Source: Chlamydiota bacterium
GTDB lineage: Bacteria; Chlamydiota; Chlamydiia; Chlamydiales; Rhabdochlamydiaceae
Direction of reading: 5' to 3'
Assembly (NCBI GenBank): GCA_013288005.1
Contig: JABDCS010000003.1
Location: forward strand, 16,666 to 80,665
DNA length: 64,000 nucleotides
In this document: piece after piece, positions 53,403 to 64,000 of the stretch
How the letters are laid out: each line of letters starts with the position of its first letter
How positions within the stretch are numbered: the first letter of the stretch is position 1
Notes under the pieces: model-generated
The model's database searches: none
What the model was told of the DNA's origin: nothing
What the model saw: the letters and a program-made list of their open reading frames with translations, nothing else
Program-made: the position numbers and the translations under genes

Positions 53403-55253
53403 TTACTTACGAATACTTGCAGCCATGTCACCAGGGCTCTTTTCTTGAGTAACTAGCAAGGTTTCTAACTGATTGACCAAATGGGCAAAACGCTCAATCG
53501 TCGCCTCAACTGCATGTGGCTTTCTCATATCTACTCCAGCAGTTTTTAGAAGATCCAACGGGCCTCTTAGACAACCAGAAGAGAGAAATTGCAGGTAATG
53601 TTCGCGGGCCTCTTCACCATTTTTATGAAGCTCTTCAATAAGCGCACTCGCAGCACTAATGCCTGTCGCATATTGGTAGACATAAAAGTTGTAATAAAAG
53701 TGAGGAATACGTGACCACTCACACGATGTCTCCTGGTCGACAATAACATTGTCACCAAAATAATCTTGATTGAGCTTGTGATAAGTCTTCTTAAGAAGCT
53801 CTGGTGTAAAGGGGACATCTTGCTCAGCCCAACTATGCAATTGCAATTCGAATTCGGCGAACATGGTCTGACGAAAGAAAGTAGAACGTATATCCTCAAT
53901 TTGTTGATTGATGATAAACGCCTTTTGCATAGGGTCTGAAAGCTTTTCAAGCAGATGCTCGATCATGAGCTCTTCATTAAAGGTTGAGGCCACTTCTGCG
54001 ACAAAAATGGGATATTGCGCATATTGATAGGGTTGATTTCTACGACTTAGCAAACTATGCATACTATGACCGCATTCATGCGCTAGTGTCATCGCATCAT
54101 TGAATGTGCCATGATAGTTCATCAAAACGTAGGGCATACTATCATAGCAGCCGCTAGAATAGGCGCCGCTGCGCTTACGTGCATTTTCATACCGATCTAC
54201 CCAGCGATCTTTAAGTAAGCCATTGGCCAGATCTTCCTGATATTTTTTCCCTAATGGAGCTACAGAATTTATGACCAATTCCACAGCTTCGGCAAAATCC
54301 ATTTTGATATCGACCTCTTGCACTAAAGGAACATGGAGGTCATACATATGAAGCTCGTCATACCCCAGCAATTTTTTACGCAGCGCCATATATTTATGGA
54401 GAACCGGGAGACCTCTGCGCACAGACTCGATCAATTGATGGTAAACCTCAGTATCGATCTCATGGGGGAAAAGAGCAGCCTTGAGGCAAGATTCGTAATT
54501 CCTCGCCCTTGCTTCAAAGACTTGACTTTGCATCTGCCCCGAAATCAATTCGCACAATGTATTTTCGAAGCTCGCAAAGGTACTATGTAAAGCTTTATAT
54601 GAATTTTCCCGTAAAGTGCGATCTCGACTTCTCATGAATAAGTTATAGGTACCGTGTGTGAGTTCATGAGAATCTCCTTGGCTATCCACGACACTGCCAA
54701 ATTTAAGATCAGCATTATTTAAAGCGCCAAAAGCTTTTGGGGCAGCTCCTAGGGCTCTTCCTGAAAGAGCCAAGAGTCTTTCCTCCCGTTCCGGCAAAGT
54801 ATGGGGCCGCAGGCGTCGAATGCGTTCTAAAGAAATTCGAAAGTCTTTAAGAAGAGGATCTTCAAGAAAAGAGATCATCGTGGCATCTGCAATCTCCTGA
54901 ATTTCCGGTTCTATCCAGGAAGTCTCTAAGCGAAATGCATGGAGATAGCCTATAATTTTTTCATAGGCATCTTTATAGGTAGTGGCTGCGATATCTTCAT
55001 CATGCTTAAGGTGGGCATAAGTATAGAGTTTACTCAGCTTTCGGTCGATTTCACTCACCTCTCGGAGGCATTCGGCAAGTTGACTTGCCCCACTGCCCAA
55101 TCTCCCCTTAAACTTGGCGAGTTGCGGCCACCGCTCTCCTTCTTTTTCCGGACATACTCTTCGAAAGTCATTATTCCATTCTTGTTCTTGAGAATAAAGA
55201 GCTTCAACATTCCATCGGTCCTCGAGGGCCACATCCACGCGTTCGATCGCCAT
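53403..55253 (-). CDS. pepF: Oligoendopeptidase F
   Basis: 616 residues, an M3-family zinc peptidase: TLAHECGHSMHS holds HExxH (H392, E393, H396), with GCYDSMPYVLMNY before it and ICEWSRIPHFYY-like substrate region after. It cuts short peptides in the cytoplasm, useful for recycling imported peptides. It lies upstream of groESL as in Chlamydia. Confidence 0.95.
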   Translation of the reverse strand: MAIERVDVALEDRWNVEALYSQEQEWNNDFRRVCPEKEGERWPQLAKFKGRLGSGASQLAECLREVSEIDRKLSKLYTYAHLKHDEDIAATTYKDAYEKIIGYLHAFRLETSWIEPEIQEIADATMISFLEDPLLKDFRISLERIRRLRPHTLPEREERLLALSGRALGAAPKAFGALNNADLKFGSVVDSQGDSHELTHGTYNLFMRSRDRTLRENSYKALHSTFASFENTLCELISGQMQSQVFEARARNYESCLKAALFPHEIDTEVYHQLIESVRRGLPVLHKYMALRKKLLGYDELHMYDLHVPLVQEVDIKMDFAEAVELVINSVAPLGKKYQEDLANGLLKDRWVDRYENARKRSGAYSSGCYDSMPYVLMNYHGTFNDAMTLAHECGHSMHSLLSRRNQPYQYAQYPIFVAEVASTFNEELMIEHLLEKLSDPMQKAFIINQQIEDIRSTFFRQTMFAEFELQLHSWAEQDVPFTPELLKKTYHKLNQDYFGDNVIVDQETSCEWSRIPHFYYNFYVYQYATGISAASALIEELHKNGEEAREHYLQFLSSGCLRGPLDLLKTAGVDMRKPHAVEATIERFAHLVNQLETLLVTQEKSPGDMAASIRK

Positions 55254-55296
55254 AAACTCTCCTTAATTAAAGACCCCTACTCAATTAATTTCTGTA

Positions 55297-55501
55297 AGAG
55301 GGTGTATCAAAAGTAAATTTAAATCGATTTTCTAAGCTTTTTGAGTAGCTTTTCGATTTCAAAATAGATGGATAATATCAACTGCGTATATTAACCATCT
55401 ATTTTGAATTGAAAAGCTGCCAAAAATGCTCTCAAAAACGAAACCCTGACTCAAGTTCTGTCTCTTAAAGCGATGAAATATTTCTTTTCATACACCCTCT
55501 A
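55297..55501. repeat. 205-bp hairpin element with terminal inverted repeats, copy 1
   Basis: AGAGGGTGTAT (55297-55307) and ATACACCCTCT (55491-55501) are perfect 11-bp inverted ends. Inside, AGCTTTTCGATTTCAAAATA and the following GATGG pair with CCATCTATTTTGAATTGAAA and GAGCT-like end almost fully, giving a long stem. It has the look of a non-autonomous MITE. Related copies are at 50934, 53203 and, in minimal form, 52846. Confidence 0.7.
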
Positions 55502-55529
55502 AGGCTTTGGGATTATCCACAATTCCTCT

Positions 55530-55559
55530 TGACTGTCAACTCCACAGCTAGGTTAAAAA
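55530..55559 (+). promoter_or_regulatory. groES: Possible groES promoter
   Basis: TTGACT (55530-55535), 18 bases, then TTAAAA (55554-55559). It lies upstream of the CIRCE-like operator. The -10 match is weak. Confidence 0.35.
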
Positions 55560-55612
55560 TTTTAATTTGCCACACCTATTTTCCTTCTACACAGGAAGCA
55601 AAAGGAGATTTT

Positions 55613-55639
55613 TTAGCACTCGTCAAAGTATATTGCTAA
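55613..55639 (+). promoter_or_regulatory. Degenerate CIRCE operator for HrcA
   Basis: TTAGCACTC, 9 bases, TATTGCTAA at 55613-55639 against the consensus TTAGCACTC-N9-GAGTGCTAA: the left arm is perfect, the right arm has two mismatches. It lies 150 bases before the groES start, so heat-shock control by HrcA is likely. Confidence 0.75.
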
Positions 55640-55788
55640 AAAAAGTCTTATTCGCTACAATCCATCGCAGAAAAACAGCATCTTCCGAGTTACCTAACAA
55701 AGCGATGCAAACCTGCAATAGCTTGTTATTGATAATTTGAATGATGCATGAAAAACTACCGTTATCACAGGAGTTAAGGAGAAACAAA

Positions 55789-56103
55789 ATGACAGCACAA
55801 CAAGCCACCGGAAAAACTACCCTTAAACCTCTTGGCAATCGCGTTCTAGCAAAACGCCTCGAAGAACAAGAGACTCTCAAGGGAGGAATTATCCTTCCCG
55901 AAACTGCCAAGAAAAAACAAGAAACAGCCACAATTGTCGCTGTAGGAACTGGTAAAACCACCGCTGAAGGGAAAACTCTTCCTATTCCTGTTAAAGTAGG
56001 CGACACCATCCTCATGGACAAATATGCAGGACAAGAAGTGACAATCGAAGACGAGGATTTTGTGATCCTTCGCGCAGACGATATTATCGCGGTCATTCAA
56101 TAA
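55789..56103 (+). CDS. groES: Co-chaperonin GroES
   Basis: 104 residues from MTAQQATGKTTLKPLGNRV; AAGGAG lies 8 bases before this ATG, while the ATG at 55741 has no such site. LKPLGNRVLAKRLEEQETLKGGI is the family start, and KYAGQEVTIEDEDFVILRADDI the end. It caps GroEL. Confidence 0.95.
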   Translation: MTAQQATGKTTLKPLGNRVLAKRLEEQETLKGGIILPETAKKKQETATIVAVGTGKTTAEGKTLPIPVKVGDTILMDKYAGQEVTIEDEDFVILRADDIIAVIQ

Positions 56104-56108
56104 ATTAA

Positions 56109-57752
<1,644 letters not shown>

Positions 57753-57775
57753 TCTTCTTTTCCGTTTCCATCCAG

Positions 57776-57812
57776 GCGCCGCTCTTCTGCTCGAAGAGAG
57801 GCGCTTTTTTTT
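57776..57812 (+). terminator. Terminator of groESL
   Basis: GCGCCGCTCTTC and GAAGAGAGGCGC pair with one mismatch over a 5-base loop, followed by a run of eight T. It begins 24 bases after groEL. Confidence 0.9.
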
Positions 57813-57972
57813 ATCTTAAAAACACAAATTTTCTTAATTAAAAACTCAATTCTCGAATGGCAAATAGTTTTAACTATTAATCAGATTATATTTTTATTTT
57901 TCTTTGTTGCGTTCATAATAGCAAGTTTTTATTCTGCGGATTAGACACTAACCCGGAACTTAGCGCACACCT

Positions 57973-58680
57973 ATGAAAAAAATCATGAGCAGCATTATCG
58001 GTCTATTTATTCTAGTCGTTGTTGTCGGTGTATTGGTTATTTTCTTTGGCTGGTCCCGTGTACCTGACATCTTAGCAAGCCGCTTGAGCGATAAACTTAA
58101 AGTCCAAGTCTCTATTGATGACATTCATTTGACCTCTCATACAATCGATATTCAAAAATTAGAAATTGGAAACCCACGCAAATATACTTTGCCTCGCGCT
58201 TTCTCTGCCGAGCAAATTCTCCTTTCCGCACCGCTAACAAATTATCTTCGCGATCATGTAATCATCGACCATCTCGAGCTCGATAATATTTATCTAGGAT
58301 TAGAGTTCGATTCTTTCGGAAATAAAAATGGAAACTGGACCGTGCTCATGGCCAATTTGAATGAAAGCTCAGAGCATTCCAGCAAACAAAAAAGCGTCCT
58401 CATCAAGACTCTTATTTTAACCAATATCGATATCACCCTAGCCTATCGCGATGGCAGCAGGGCGCCGAACAAGCTTAAAAGAATCAAACGTCTCGAATTT
58501 CATGATGTGACAAGTGATAAAGGAATACCGACTGAAGAGATTACCCGCATTATTATGCGCGAAATGCTTAAATCGGTCTTTACTCTAGAAAATCTAGGAA
58601 ATATGGTAGAGGGCTTCTTGGAATCCCCCCAAAAAGGTATAGAGAATGTTCTTAAACCTCTAAAGGGGCTTTTCAATTAA
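57973..58680 (+). CDS. Membrane-anchored AsmA/DUF748-like protein
   Basis: 235 residues: one N-terminal membrane segment (about 5-26), then a beta-rich periplasmic part with VSIDDIHLTSHTIDIQKLEIGNP, VIIDHLELDNIYLGLEF and SVLIKTLILTNIDITLAY, the repeated strand pattern of AsmA/DUF748-like proteins that may assist lipid transport. The assignment is tentative. Its stop overlaps the end of the convergent gene by 4 bases. Confidence 0.6.
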   Translation: MKKIMSSIIGLFILVVVVGVLVIFFGWSRVPDILASRLSDKLKVQVSIDDIHLTSHTIDIQKLEIGNPRKYTLPRAFSAEQILLSAPLTNYLRDHVIIDHLELDNIYLGLEFDSFGNKNGNWTVLMANLNESSEHSSKQKSVLIKTLILTNIDITLAYRDGSRAPNKLKRIKRLEFHDVTSDKGIPTEEITRIIMREMLKSVFTLENLGNMVEGFLESPQKGIENVLKPLKGLFN

Positions 58681-59018
58681 TGCGGTAGCTTTCTTCTTTT
58701 ACGGGCTGTGTATTGTGACATCCATTGATAGGCTGGGTCACGTACAGCAGCAGCTTTGTCTGGATATCGATCAAGATGCTTTTTCCATACAGTAGGATTA
58801 TTTCTTGCTACTTCTCGATCATAGTAACGATCTAAGGCGTCTGGTTTAGTTACATCGTGCGTTAGAGTAGCATGGCGGACGTAAGTCTCTTCGCGCTGTT
58901 TAGCTTTAAGAAGATCACGTGCAGTAATGGCGTGGGCAATTTCTTCATCAGAAGTAAAAAGCTTTTCCATGTACCTTTTTACTTTTTTTACACATGCAGA
59001 AAAAGCATCTTTAATCAT
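58677..59018 (-). CDS. Unknown protein, with a likely longer N-terminus
   Basis: 113 residues from the ATG at 59018, charged and helical, with many Arg/Lys/Asp. The same frame stays open for 87 more codons, to about 59279, and reads like protein (for example IRGDLPVDFAIGNDES and GRDWDVTVWEENTGRF), but no ATG, GTG or TTG occurs in it. An ATT at 59279 has AGGT just upstream. Either a non-standard start is used, or a frameshift has cut the gene. No family recognised. The rest of 59283-59398 is AT-rich. Confidence 0.55.
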   Translation of the reverse strand: MIKDAFSACVKKVKRYMEKLFTSDEEIAHAITARDLLKAKQREETYVRHATLTHDVTKPDALDRYYDREVARNNPTVWKKHLDRYPDKAAAVRDPAYQWMSQYTARKRRKLPH

Positions 59019-59398
59019 CTGTGTTAGGGAGAATTCTTGCTTCTCACCGATGCTTTCATCATTTCCTATAGCAAAGTCTACCGGAAGGTCGCCACGAATT
59101 TTTGCAGAAAAACGGCCCGTATTTTCTTCCCAAACAGTTACATCCCAATCTCGCCCTACTGCAGGCGGTATGATAGCCTTAGAGTTGAAGAAATCAGAGG
59201 TGATACAGCTGGATTTTGAACTAGGTGCATCTAGGAGAGAAACAGAAGCAACTCCTAGGGATTCAATTCTATTTGTAATAATTACCTGAACATTATTAAT
59301 TATAAATATTATTATAACTAATTATGTTTAATTTTTCAATAATAAACTATTAACTCTATTATCTAAAATTATGTACAAATTACTAAATATAAAAAAAC

Positions 59399-62300
59399 TT
59401 AGAACTCCCATTCAAGGCGGAAGTCCCCTTTATTACCGATGAAATCCGGCCCGAATTCCCCTCCATAACGGAAAGATAAGGAAAAATTATCAATCTTTGT
59501 CGATATATCTAAGCCCACAGAAGCACGATTTGACGATCTATAGAAGCTTCTAGCTGTGAAAGTCCCCTGCTCACCGATTAAGGACGCGACATAATTTTTT
59601 CTAAAGACGGGAATATCGCTTACAAAACTTATCCATGCACCCGGCGACCAACATCCCCGATCGGTCTTGTAGGCACGAGTAACATAAAGACCCTCTTCGA
59701 GACGCAGCATACACTCGTTTTTAATATGAACACTTAAGTCCAAACTTTCAGCCCCATGCTCTTGATACCCCTCTTGATGTAAATAAGAGAGGTCCGCACA
59801 GGCAAATGGCTGCAAGACAACCTGACTGCGATAAAAATCCACACTGAATCCTAAATGGGCGTCGAGGTCATATCCATGGTGTTTATTTTTGGCCGTTCTG
59901 TCTAACCCTGAAAAATGGATGTGGCGATGTACATCATAATAGTCCCATCCTCCAAGAAGCGCAGACTCGATATACCAACGATCCCATAACCAATCGGCAT
60001 ATAGACCAAGAAATCCACTGTAGATACGAGTATTTCCTATGTTATTATTCCACTTAAGATAGGTGTCACTTCCACCAATGCTCAAACCAAGCGCCGTATT
60101 ATTCTCGAAAACATAATCACCCCCCAGCATCAGACCACCTGTAGACGCATGAAACCCTCTTTGACCACCGGTATGCTTTTGATTGATAAGAAAACCAAAA
60201 GGTTCTAACCAGAGAGTGGAGTTTTCGCAAGGAAGTGATAATTCAATACGATGACAACAGAGCTCTGTTGGGTGACGAGCCATTGTGGAGGAAATAAAAG
60301 CACGAATATTACTATTCACAACTTCATATGCACCAAAAAGGGCGGGGTGCAGCTGATCAAGAGCCTTGGTAAGCTCTTCTTGGTTAAGCGGGCTTAAAAA
60401 ATTGGCAATAACATTGATTAGATCTTGCTGAGCGGGAATGGCAAACCCATTGTTAAAATAGGTTTGACTTTCTAAATACAATTCCACTTTACGTGGGTTA
60501 TATTCGGTTACAGTTTCTTGTGAAAAAAACTGATTACTCGTAATGCCGAGAAGGACACGTGTGGGATTTATAGCAGGATCATAAATAATTCCGATCTGTA
60601 ATGTGGGATCTAAGACCACTAAATTCGAAAATGCACCTACAACCCCTGAACTTCCCGCCGTATCAATAACCGTATAAACATGAGATCCAGCAAAAAAAGA
60701 CCCTGGTAGAGGGTTAACCGTTAATGTCCCGTTGAGGAAAGCATCACCGGTAATAGCATTAAGATCGCTGCTTCCTGTATCTGAAATGTCGATCTGAAGA
60801 TTTCCCGGCGCGTTTTGTGTGTAGTCTCCTGCAATCGACAGCGTCCCGACCGAATTGTTCCCGGGAGAGACGCGCCCATTGTTGGTGACCGAGCCTACAG
60901 TACCAGTTCCAATAAGGGTTCCTGCTTCGTTAACAGTAATAGGAACGAGGAAAGATCCATCAACTCCTAAAGTCCCTCCATTGACAAGGGCATTGCCAGC
61001 AAAAGTCGTATTGGATACGATTCTTAATAAGCCCGTATTTGTTTTAGCCAAGGTGCCTGTTCCAGTAATATTCCCTTGCCAATCTAATTCATTCCCTGCA
61101 GTGACCGCAACGGTCCCTGTATCTCCCGTTGGAATTGTCAGGGTCCGTAAAGTAGAAAATGAGCCTGTTGCAAGAAGACTTCCTCCCGTGATTGTCAAAG
61201 TTCCTGCGTTGCTCCCTAAATTAGGATTGGTTGAGACACTGAGTGTTCCTGCATGGATGGTAGTACCTCCCGAATAAGTACTCGCCCCTTGAAGTGTTAA
61301 GGTGCCCACTCCATCTTTAACAAGCGAACCACTGCCTGTGATAACTCCAGCAAAAATAGACGAGACAGCCGTATTGACATCGAGTGAAGTAGTGCCAAGG
61401 TTGAGGAAACTCGTAGGACCCCCTCCACTCAAACTTCCGATTGTCAATGTAGTCCCAGTAAATCCTGTTAAATCAAAGATAGCTCCTGCTGGTGCTAGAG
61501 CTACACCCCCAGGAAGAGAAGAAGTAAGATTGCCTGATAGGGCAAGAGTGCCGGCATCGATTCTGGTTAAACCTGTATAGGTATTGGCCCCAGCTAAGGT
61601 TAGCTTGGAGGTCCCTTGCTTGATCAAAGAGCCCCCACTACCGTCAATGCTTCCTGAATAAATTGTACTGACAGTAGCTTTTGTGATCAGGGTATTACTT
61701 CCCAGGTGAATAGAGGATCCTGTTGCCCCTATGAGATTACCTATAGTGACAGCGTTTCCTGTGTAGGCTGTTATGTCAAAAACTCCAGTTGCACCTATGT
61801 TGACAGCTTCAGAGAGAGAAATTGTGCCATTACCAGAAATTCCCAGGGTCCCGTCGGTAATCGCCGTCACACCTGAATAGATGGCATTCGAGGCAAATAT
61901 CAGAGTTCCTGGGCCTGCTTTAGTAAATGAACCATTTCCTGTAACTGTTCCTGTAATGGTTGCATTAACCCCACTATCGGTTTGGACTACCGCCGTGCTT
62001 GCATTATTAATGAGGATACTATGTGTAAGAGAGGCCGTCCCAAAAGCGGTAAGGAGTTCGAGTGTTCCTCCTCCAAAGGTAATAGTTCCACCATTGCCTA
62101 AAGCGCTGTTGTCGCCAATTTGAAGCAACCCCGCATTAATGTTCGTCCCACCCGAATAGAGATTGTTCCCTGTAAGCTGTAAAGTCCCCACTCCACTCTT
62201 AATTAAAGAACCGCTGCCAGAGACTACACCGCTATAAGTTGCAGCAACACCTGTATCTGTTTGAATCGTACCACTTGAATTTAAAGTAATAACACGTGGA

Positions 62301-64000
62301 GATGTTGCGGTGCCATAGGCAGACAATAACTCTAAAATGCCCCCATTAAATGTAAGCGCTCCGGAAGCCTCCCCTAAGGCATTATCATTCCCTATACTCA
62401 ATGTCCCGGCATCCAGGGTAGTGCCACCTAGATAGGTATTGACCCCTCCAAGACTAACCACTCCACCTCCTGTTTTTCTTAATCCCCCTGCTCCAGATAA
62501 TACCCCACTAAATACTGAGGTTCCAGTATCTGCTTGAATGGTTTCGCTACCCGTATTTAAAACGACATCACGCGCGCTATTAACTCCTGCTAGTAATTCC
62601 AATGTACTCGCATTGCTAATGCTAAGACCACCACTAGTATTACCCAAATTTGTATCACTAGATATTTGGAGAGTCCCACCATTGAGCAGGGTTCCTCCCG
62701 AATAGGTGTTAGTACCTGTTAAATTAAGGGTGCCGTTGCCACTTTTAGTTAGAGTGCCTGTTCCCGTGAAGGCCCCACTGAATTGTCCTGTAACGCCTGC
62801 ATCGCTTTGGATTGTCCCACCCCCAGAATTTAGCAAAACGTTCCTAGACGAATTCATACTCGCAAGTAGCTCAAGAACTCCGCTATTAAAGGTCACCAAA
62901 GTTCCACTACTTCCTAAAGACGCATCTGCATTTATTTGGAGAGTTCCACCATCGATCGTTGTACCGCCCGAATAGGTGTTGGTATGTGTTAACGCAAGAA
63001 TTCCCGGACCTTCTTTGACAAGAGCGCTACTACCTGATACTGATCCACTAAATGTCGCGGCTACACCACTATCCGCAATAATCGTTCCACTTGAATTGAG
63101 TATGACATTACGTGTTGAAGTAGCGGTTCCATATGTCGAAAGAAGTTCTAGAGTGCCTCCATTTAAAGTAACATTTGCTTGAGAGCTGCCCAAAGAACTT
63201 TCATGACCAATTTGGAGAATGCCAGCATTGATACTCGTTCCACTAGATCCACTGCCATATGTATTCATGCCTGTTAGAGCAAGAGTTCCTGGGCCTGCTT
63301 TAATAAAGGACCCAGCACCGGACACAACTCCTGTAATTGTGACATCCACGCCCGTATCTGTCTGAATGGTCGCCGTACTAGCATTACCGATGATGACATT
63401 ATGCGGAAGAGAACCTGTTCCAAAAGCTGTAAGGAGTTCGAGTGTTCCTCCTCCAAACGTAATATTTCCCCCCGTCCCTAAACCACTGTTATTACCAATT
63501 TGCAATAAACCTGCATTGATCGTCGTTCCGCCGGAATAGAGATTGCTCCCTGTCAGCTCCAATGTCCCAGGGCCTGCTTTAGTCAACGACCCACTACCCG
63601 AGATTATCCCACTAAAAGTAGCAGCCACACCTGTATCTGTTTGAATCGTACCACTTGAATTTAAAGTAATAGCGCGTGGAGATGTTGCGGTGCCATAGGT
63701 AGACAATAACTCTAAAATGCCCCCATTAAATGTAAGCGCTCCGGAAGCATCCCCTAAGGCATTATCATTCCCTATACTCAATGTCCCGGCATCCAGGGTG
63801 GTGCCACCTAGATAGGTATTGACCCCTCCAAGACTAACCACTCCACCTCCTGTTTTTCTTAATCCCCCTGCTCCAGATAATACCCCACTAAATACTGAGG
63901 TTCCAGTATCTGCTTGAATGGTTTCGCTACCCGTATTTAAAACGACATCACGCGCGCTATTAACTCCTGCTAGTAATTCCAATGTACTCGCATTGCTAAT
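59399..64000 (-). CDS. Giant autotransporter with PATR repeats, 5' part outside the window
   Basis: At least 1533 codons are in view and the frame runs off the right edge; the start is outside. The passenger is built of autotransporter-associated beta strand (PATR) units of the type NTYSGGTTINAGTLQIGNDS with GSGSLTKAGPGTLELTG between them, forming a beta-helix. From about residue 1240 of the visible part it becomes an autotransporter barrel ending LEWEF with a terminal Phe. It lacks the FxxN/GGA signature of classical Pmp proteins. Probably surface adhesin. BamA at 32 kb would insert it. Confidence 0.88.
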   Translation of the reverse strand: MSNASTLELLAGVNSARDVVLNTGSETIQADTGTSVFSGVLSGAGGLRKTGGGVVSLGGVNTYLGGTTLDAGTLSIGNDNALGDASGALTFNGGILELLSTYGTATSPRAITLNSSGTIQTDTGVAATFSGIISGSGSLTKAGPGTLELTGSNLYSGGTTINAGLLQIGNNSGLGTGGNITFGGGTLELLTAFGTGSLPHNVIIGNASTATIQTDTGVDVTITGVVSGAGSFIKAGPGTLALTGMNTYGSGSSGTSINAGILQIGHESSLGSSQANVTLNGGTLELLSTYGTATSTRNVILNSSGTIIADSGVAATFSGSVSGSSALVKEGPGILALTHTNTYSGGTTIDGGTLQINADASLGSSGTLVTFNSGVLELLASMNSSRNVLLNSGGGTIQSDAGVTGQFSGAFTGTGTLTKSGNGTLNLTGTNTYSGGTLLNGGTLQISSDTNLGNTSGGLSISNASTLELLAGVNSARDVVLNTGSETIQADTGTSVFSGVLSGAGGLRKTGGGVVSLGGVNTYLGGTTLDAGTLSIGNDNALGEASGALTFNGGILELLSAYGTATSPRVITLNSSGTIQTDTGVAATYSGVVSGSGSLIKSGVGTLQLTGNNLYSGGTNINAGLLQIGDNSALGNGGTITFGGGTLELLTAFGTASLTHSILINNASTAVVQTDSGVNATITGTVTGNGSFTKAGPGTLIFASNAIYSGVTAITDGTLGISGNGTISLSEAVNIGATGVFDITAYTGNAVTIGNLIGATGSSIHLGSNTLITKATVSTIYSGSIDGSGGSLIKQGTSKLTLAGANTYTGLTRIDAGTLALSGNLTSSLPGGVALAPAGAIFDLTGFTGTTLTIGSLSGGGPTSFLNLGTTSLDVNTAVSSIFAGVITGSGSLVKDGVGTLTLQGASTYSGGTTIHAGTLSVSTNPNLGSNAGTLTITGGSLLATGSFSTLRTLTIPTGDTGTVAVTAGNELDWQGNITGTGTLAKTNTGLLRIVSNTTFAGNALVNGGTLGVDGSFLVPITVNEAGTLIGTGTVGSVTNNGRVSPGNNSVGTLSIAGDYTQNAPGNLQIDISDTGSSDLNAITGDAFLNGTLTVNPLPGSFFAGSHVYTVIDTAGSSGVVGAFSNLVVLDPTLQIGIIYDPAINPTRVLLGITSNQFFSQETVTEYNPRKVELYLESQTYFNNGFAIPAQQDLINVIANFLSPLNQEELTKALDQLHPALFGAYEVVNSNIRAFISSTMARHPTELCCHRIELSLPCENSTLWLEPFGFLINQKHTGGQRGFHASTGGLMLGGDYVFENNTALGLSIGGSDTYLKWNNNIGNTRIYSGFLGLYADWLWDRWYIESALLGGWDYYDVHRHIHFSGLDRTAKNKHHGYDLDAHLGFSVDFYRSQVVLQPFACADLSYLHQEGYQEHGAESLDLSVHIKNECMLRLEEGLYVTRAYKTDRGCWSPGAWISFVSDIPVFRKNYVASLIGEQGTFTARSFYRSSNRASVGLDISTKIDNFSLSFRYGGEFGPDFIGNKGDFRLEWEF
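62241..62620. repeat. Near-identical internal repeat of the autotransporter gene, copy 1
   Basis: This 380-base block matches 63621-64000 with about six differences by eye, an offset of exactly 1380 bases (460 codons). The surrounding repeats are much more diverged, so the block is a recent duplication or gene conversion. Confidence 0.85.
63621..64000. repeat. Near-identical internal repeat of the autotransporter gene, copy 2
   Basis: Second copy of the 62241-62620 block. It runs to the window edge, so the full length of the identity is not seen. Confidence 0.85.

Noticed and set aside
60855..61277. Plus-strand open frames opposite the autotransporter gene
   Set aside because: They are antisense shadows of the repeat-rich coding sequence, rich in Val/Pro/Thr by reverse-complement effect, with no ribosome sites.
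59399..64000. Regular repeats as a CRISPR array
   Set aside because: The repeats are protein-coding in one long frame, vary in sequence and length, and have no spacer-like units.

Overview
The window looks like the chromosome of an environmental member of the Chlamydiae (a Parachlamydia/Waddlia/Simkania-type amoeba symbiont), not a classical Chlamydia. The evidence is gene order. The blocks fabH-fabD-fabG-acpP beside recR-bamA-skp-lpxD and pdhABC, then msbA-accA-hypothetical-IHF/HU, then pepF-groES-groEL, follow orders I recall from Chlamydia genomes (recollection, not a search). Several genes also look like host-directed secreted proteins. I recognise no rRNA, tRNA, CRISPR array or insertion sequence.

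Region 1 (1-20.5 kb) is accessory. It holds GNAT acetyltransferases (one frameshifted), a zinc alcohol dehydrogenase, a Vat/CatB-type acetyltransferase, DNA repair genes (photolyase, Ada), a double-Nudix protein, GrpB, a threonine-aldolase-like enzyme and exported hydrolases. Its centre, 6.4-12.8 kb, is the most striking part of the window. It is a complete-looking core of a ribosomal peptide natural product locus on the minus strand: three paralogous precursors with nitrile-hydratase-like (NHLP) leaders and very short Cys-rich cores, a class II lanthionine synthetase (LanM) and a fused cyclodehydratase/YcaO protein. LanM would form dehydroamino acids and (methyl)lanthionines, and YcaO would form azolines, so the products may be lanthionine/thiazoline hybrids. 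No dedicated exporter, leader peptidase, azoline dehydrogenase or obvious immunity gene lies nearby.

Region 2 (20.5-28 kb) has a probable secreted effector with a Cys/GD/His pattern, an outer-membrane protein coupled to trxB, and a potABCD polyamine importer whose genes overlap by 1-4 bases. Region 3 (28-41 kb) is housekeeping: type II fatty acid synthesis, RecR, the BAM/Skp/LpxD envelope module, pyruvate dehydrogenase, a PLD-type nuclease with a tiny lipoprotein, and a DnaQ-like exonuclease.

Region 4 (41.3-44.6 kb) has two divergently transcribed proteins with phosphatidylinositol-kinase-like catalytic motifs, probably effectors. The Shine-Dalgarno of one is inside a perfect 7-bp hairpin. 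Region 5 (44.6-59 kb) is housekeeping again (MsbA, AccA, a degenerate L,D-transpeptidase-fold protein, HU/IHF, TyrS, RpiA, a BFN-type protein, HPr, PepF, GroES/EL). Its intergenic spaces between 50.9 and 55.5 kb carry a family of hairpin elements with AGAGGGTGTAT-like termini, and a degenerate CIRCE lies upstream of groES. Region 6 (59.4 kb to the edge) is the C-terminal part of a giant autotransporter with PATR-type repeats and a recent 1380-bp-period internal duplication.
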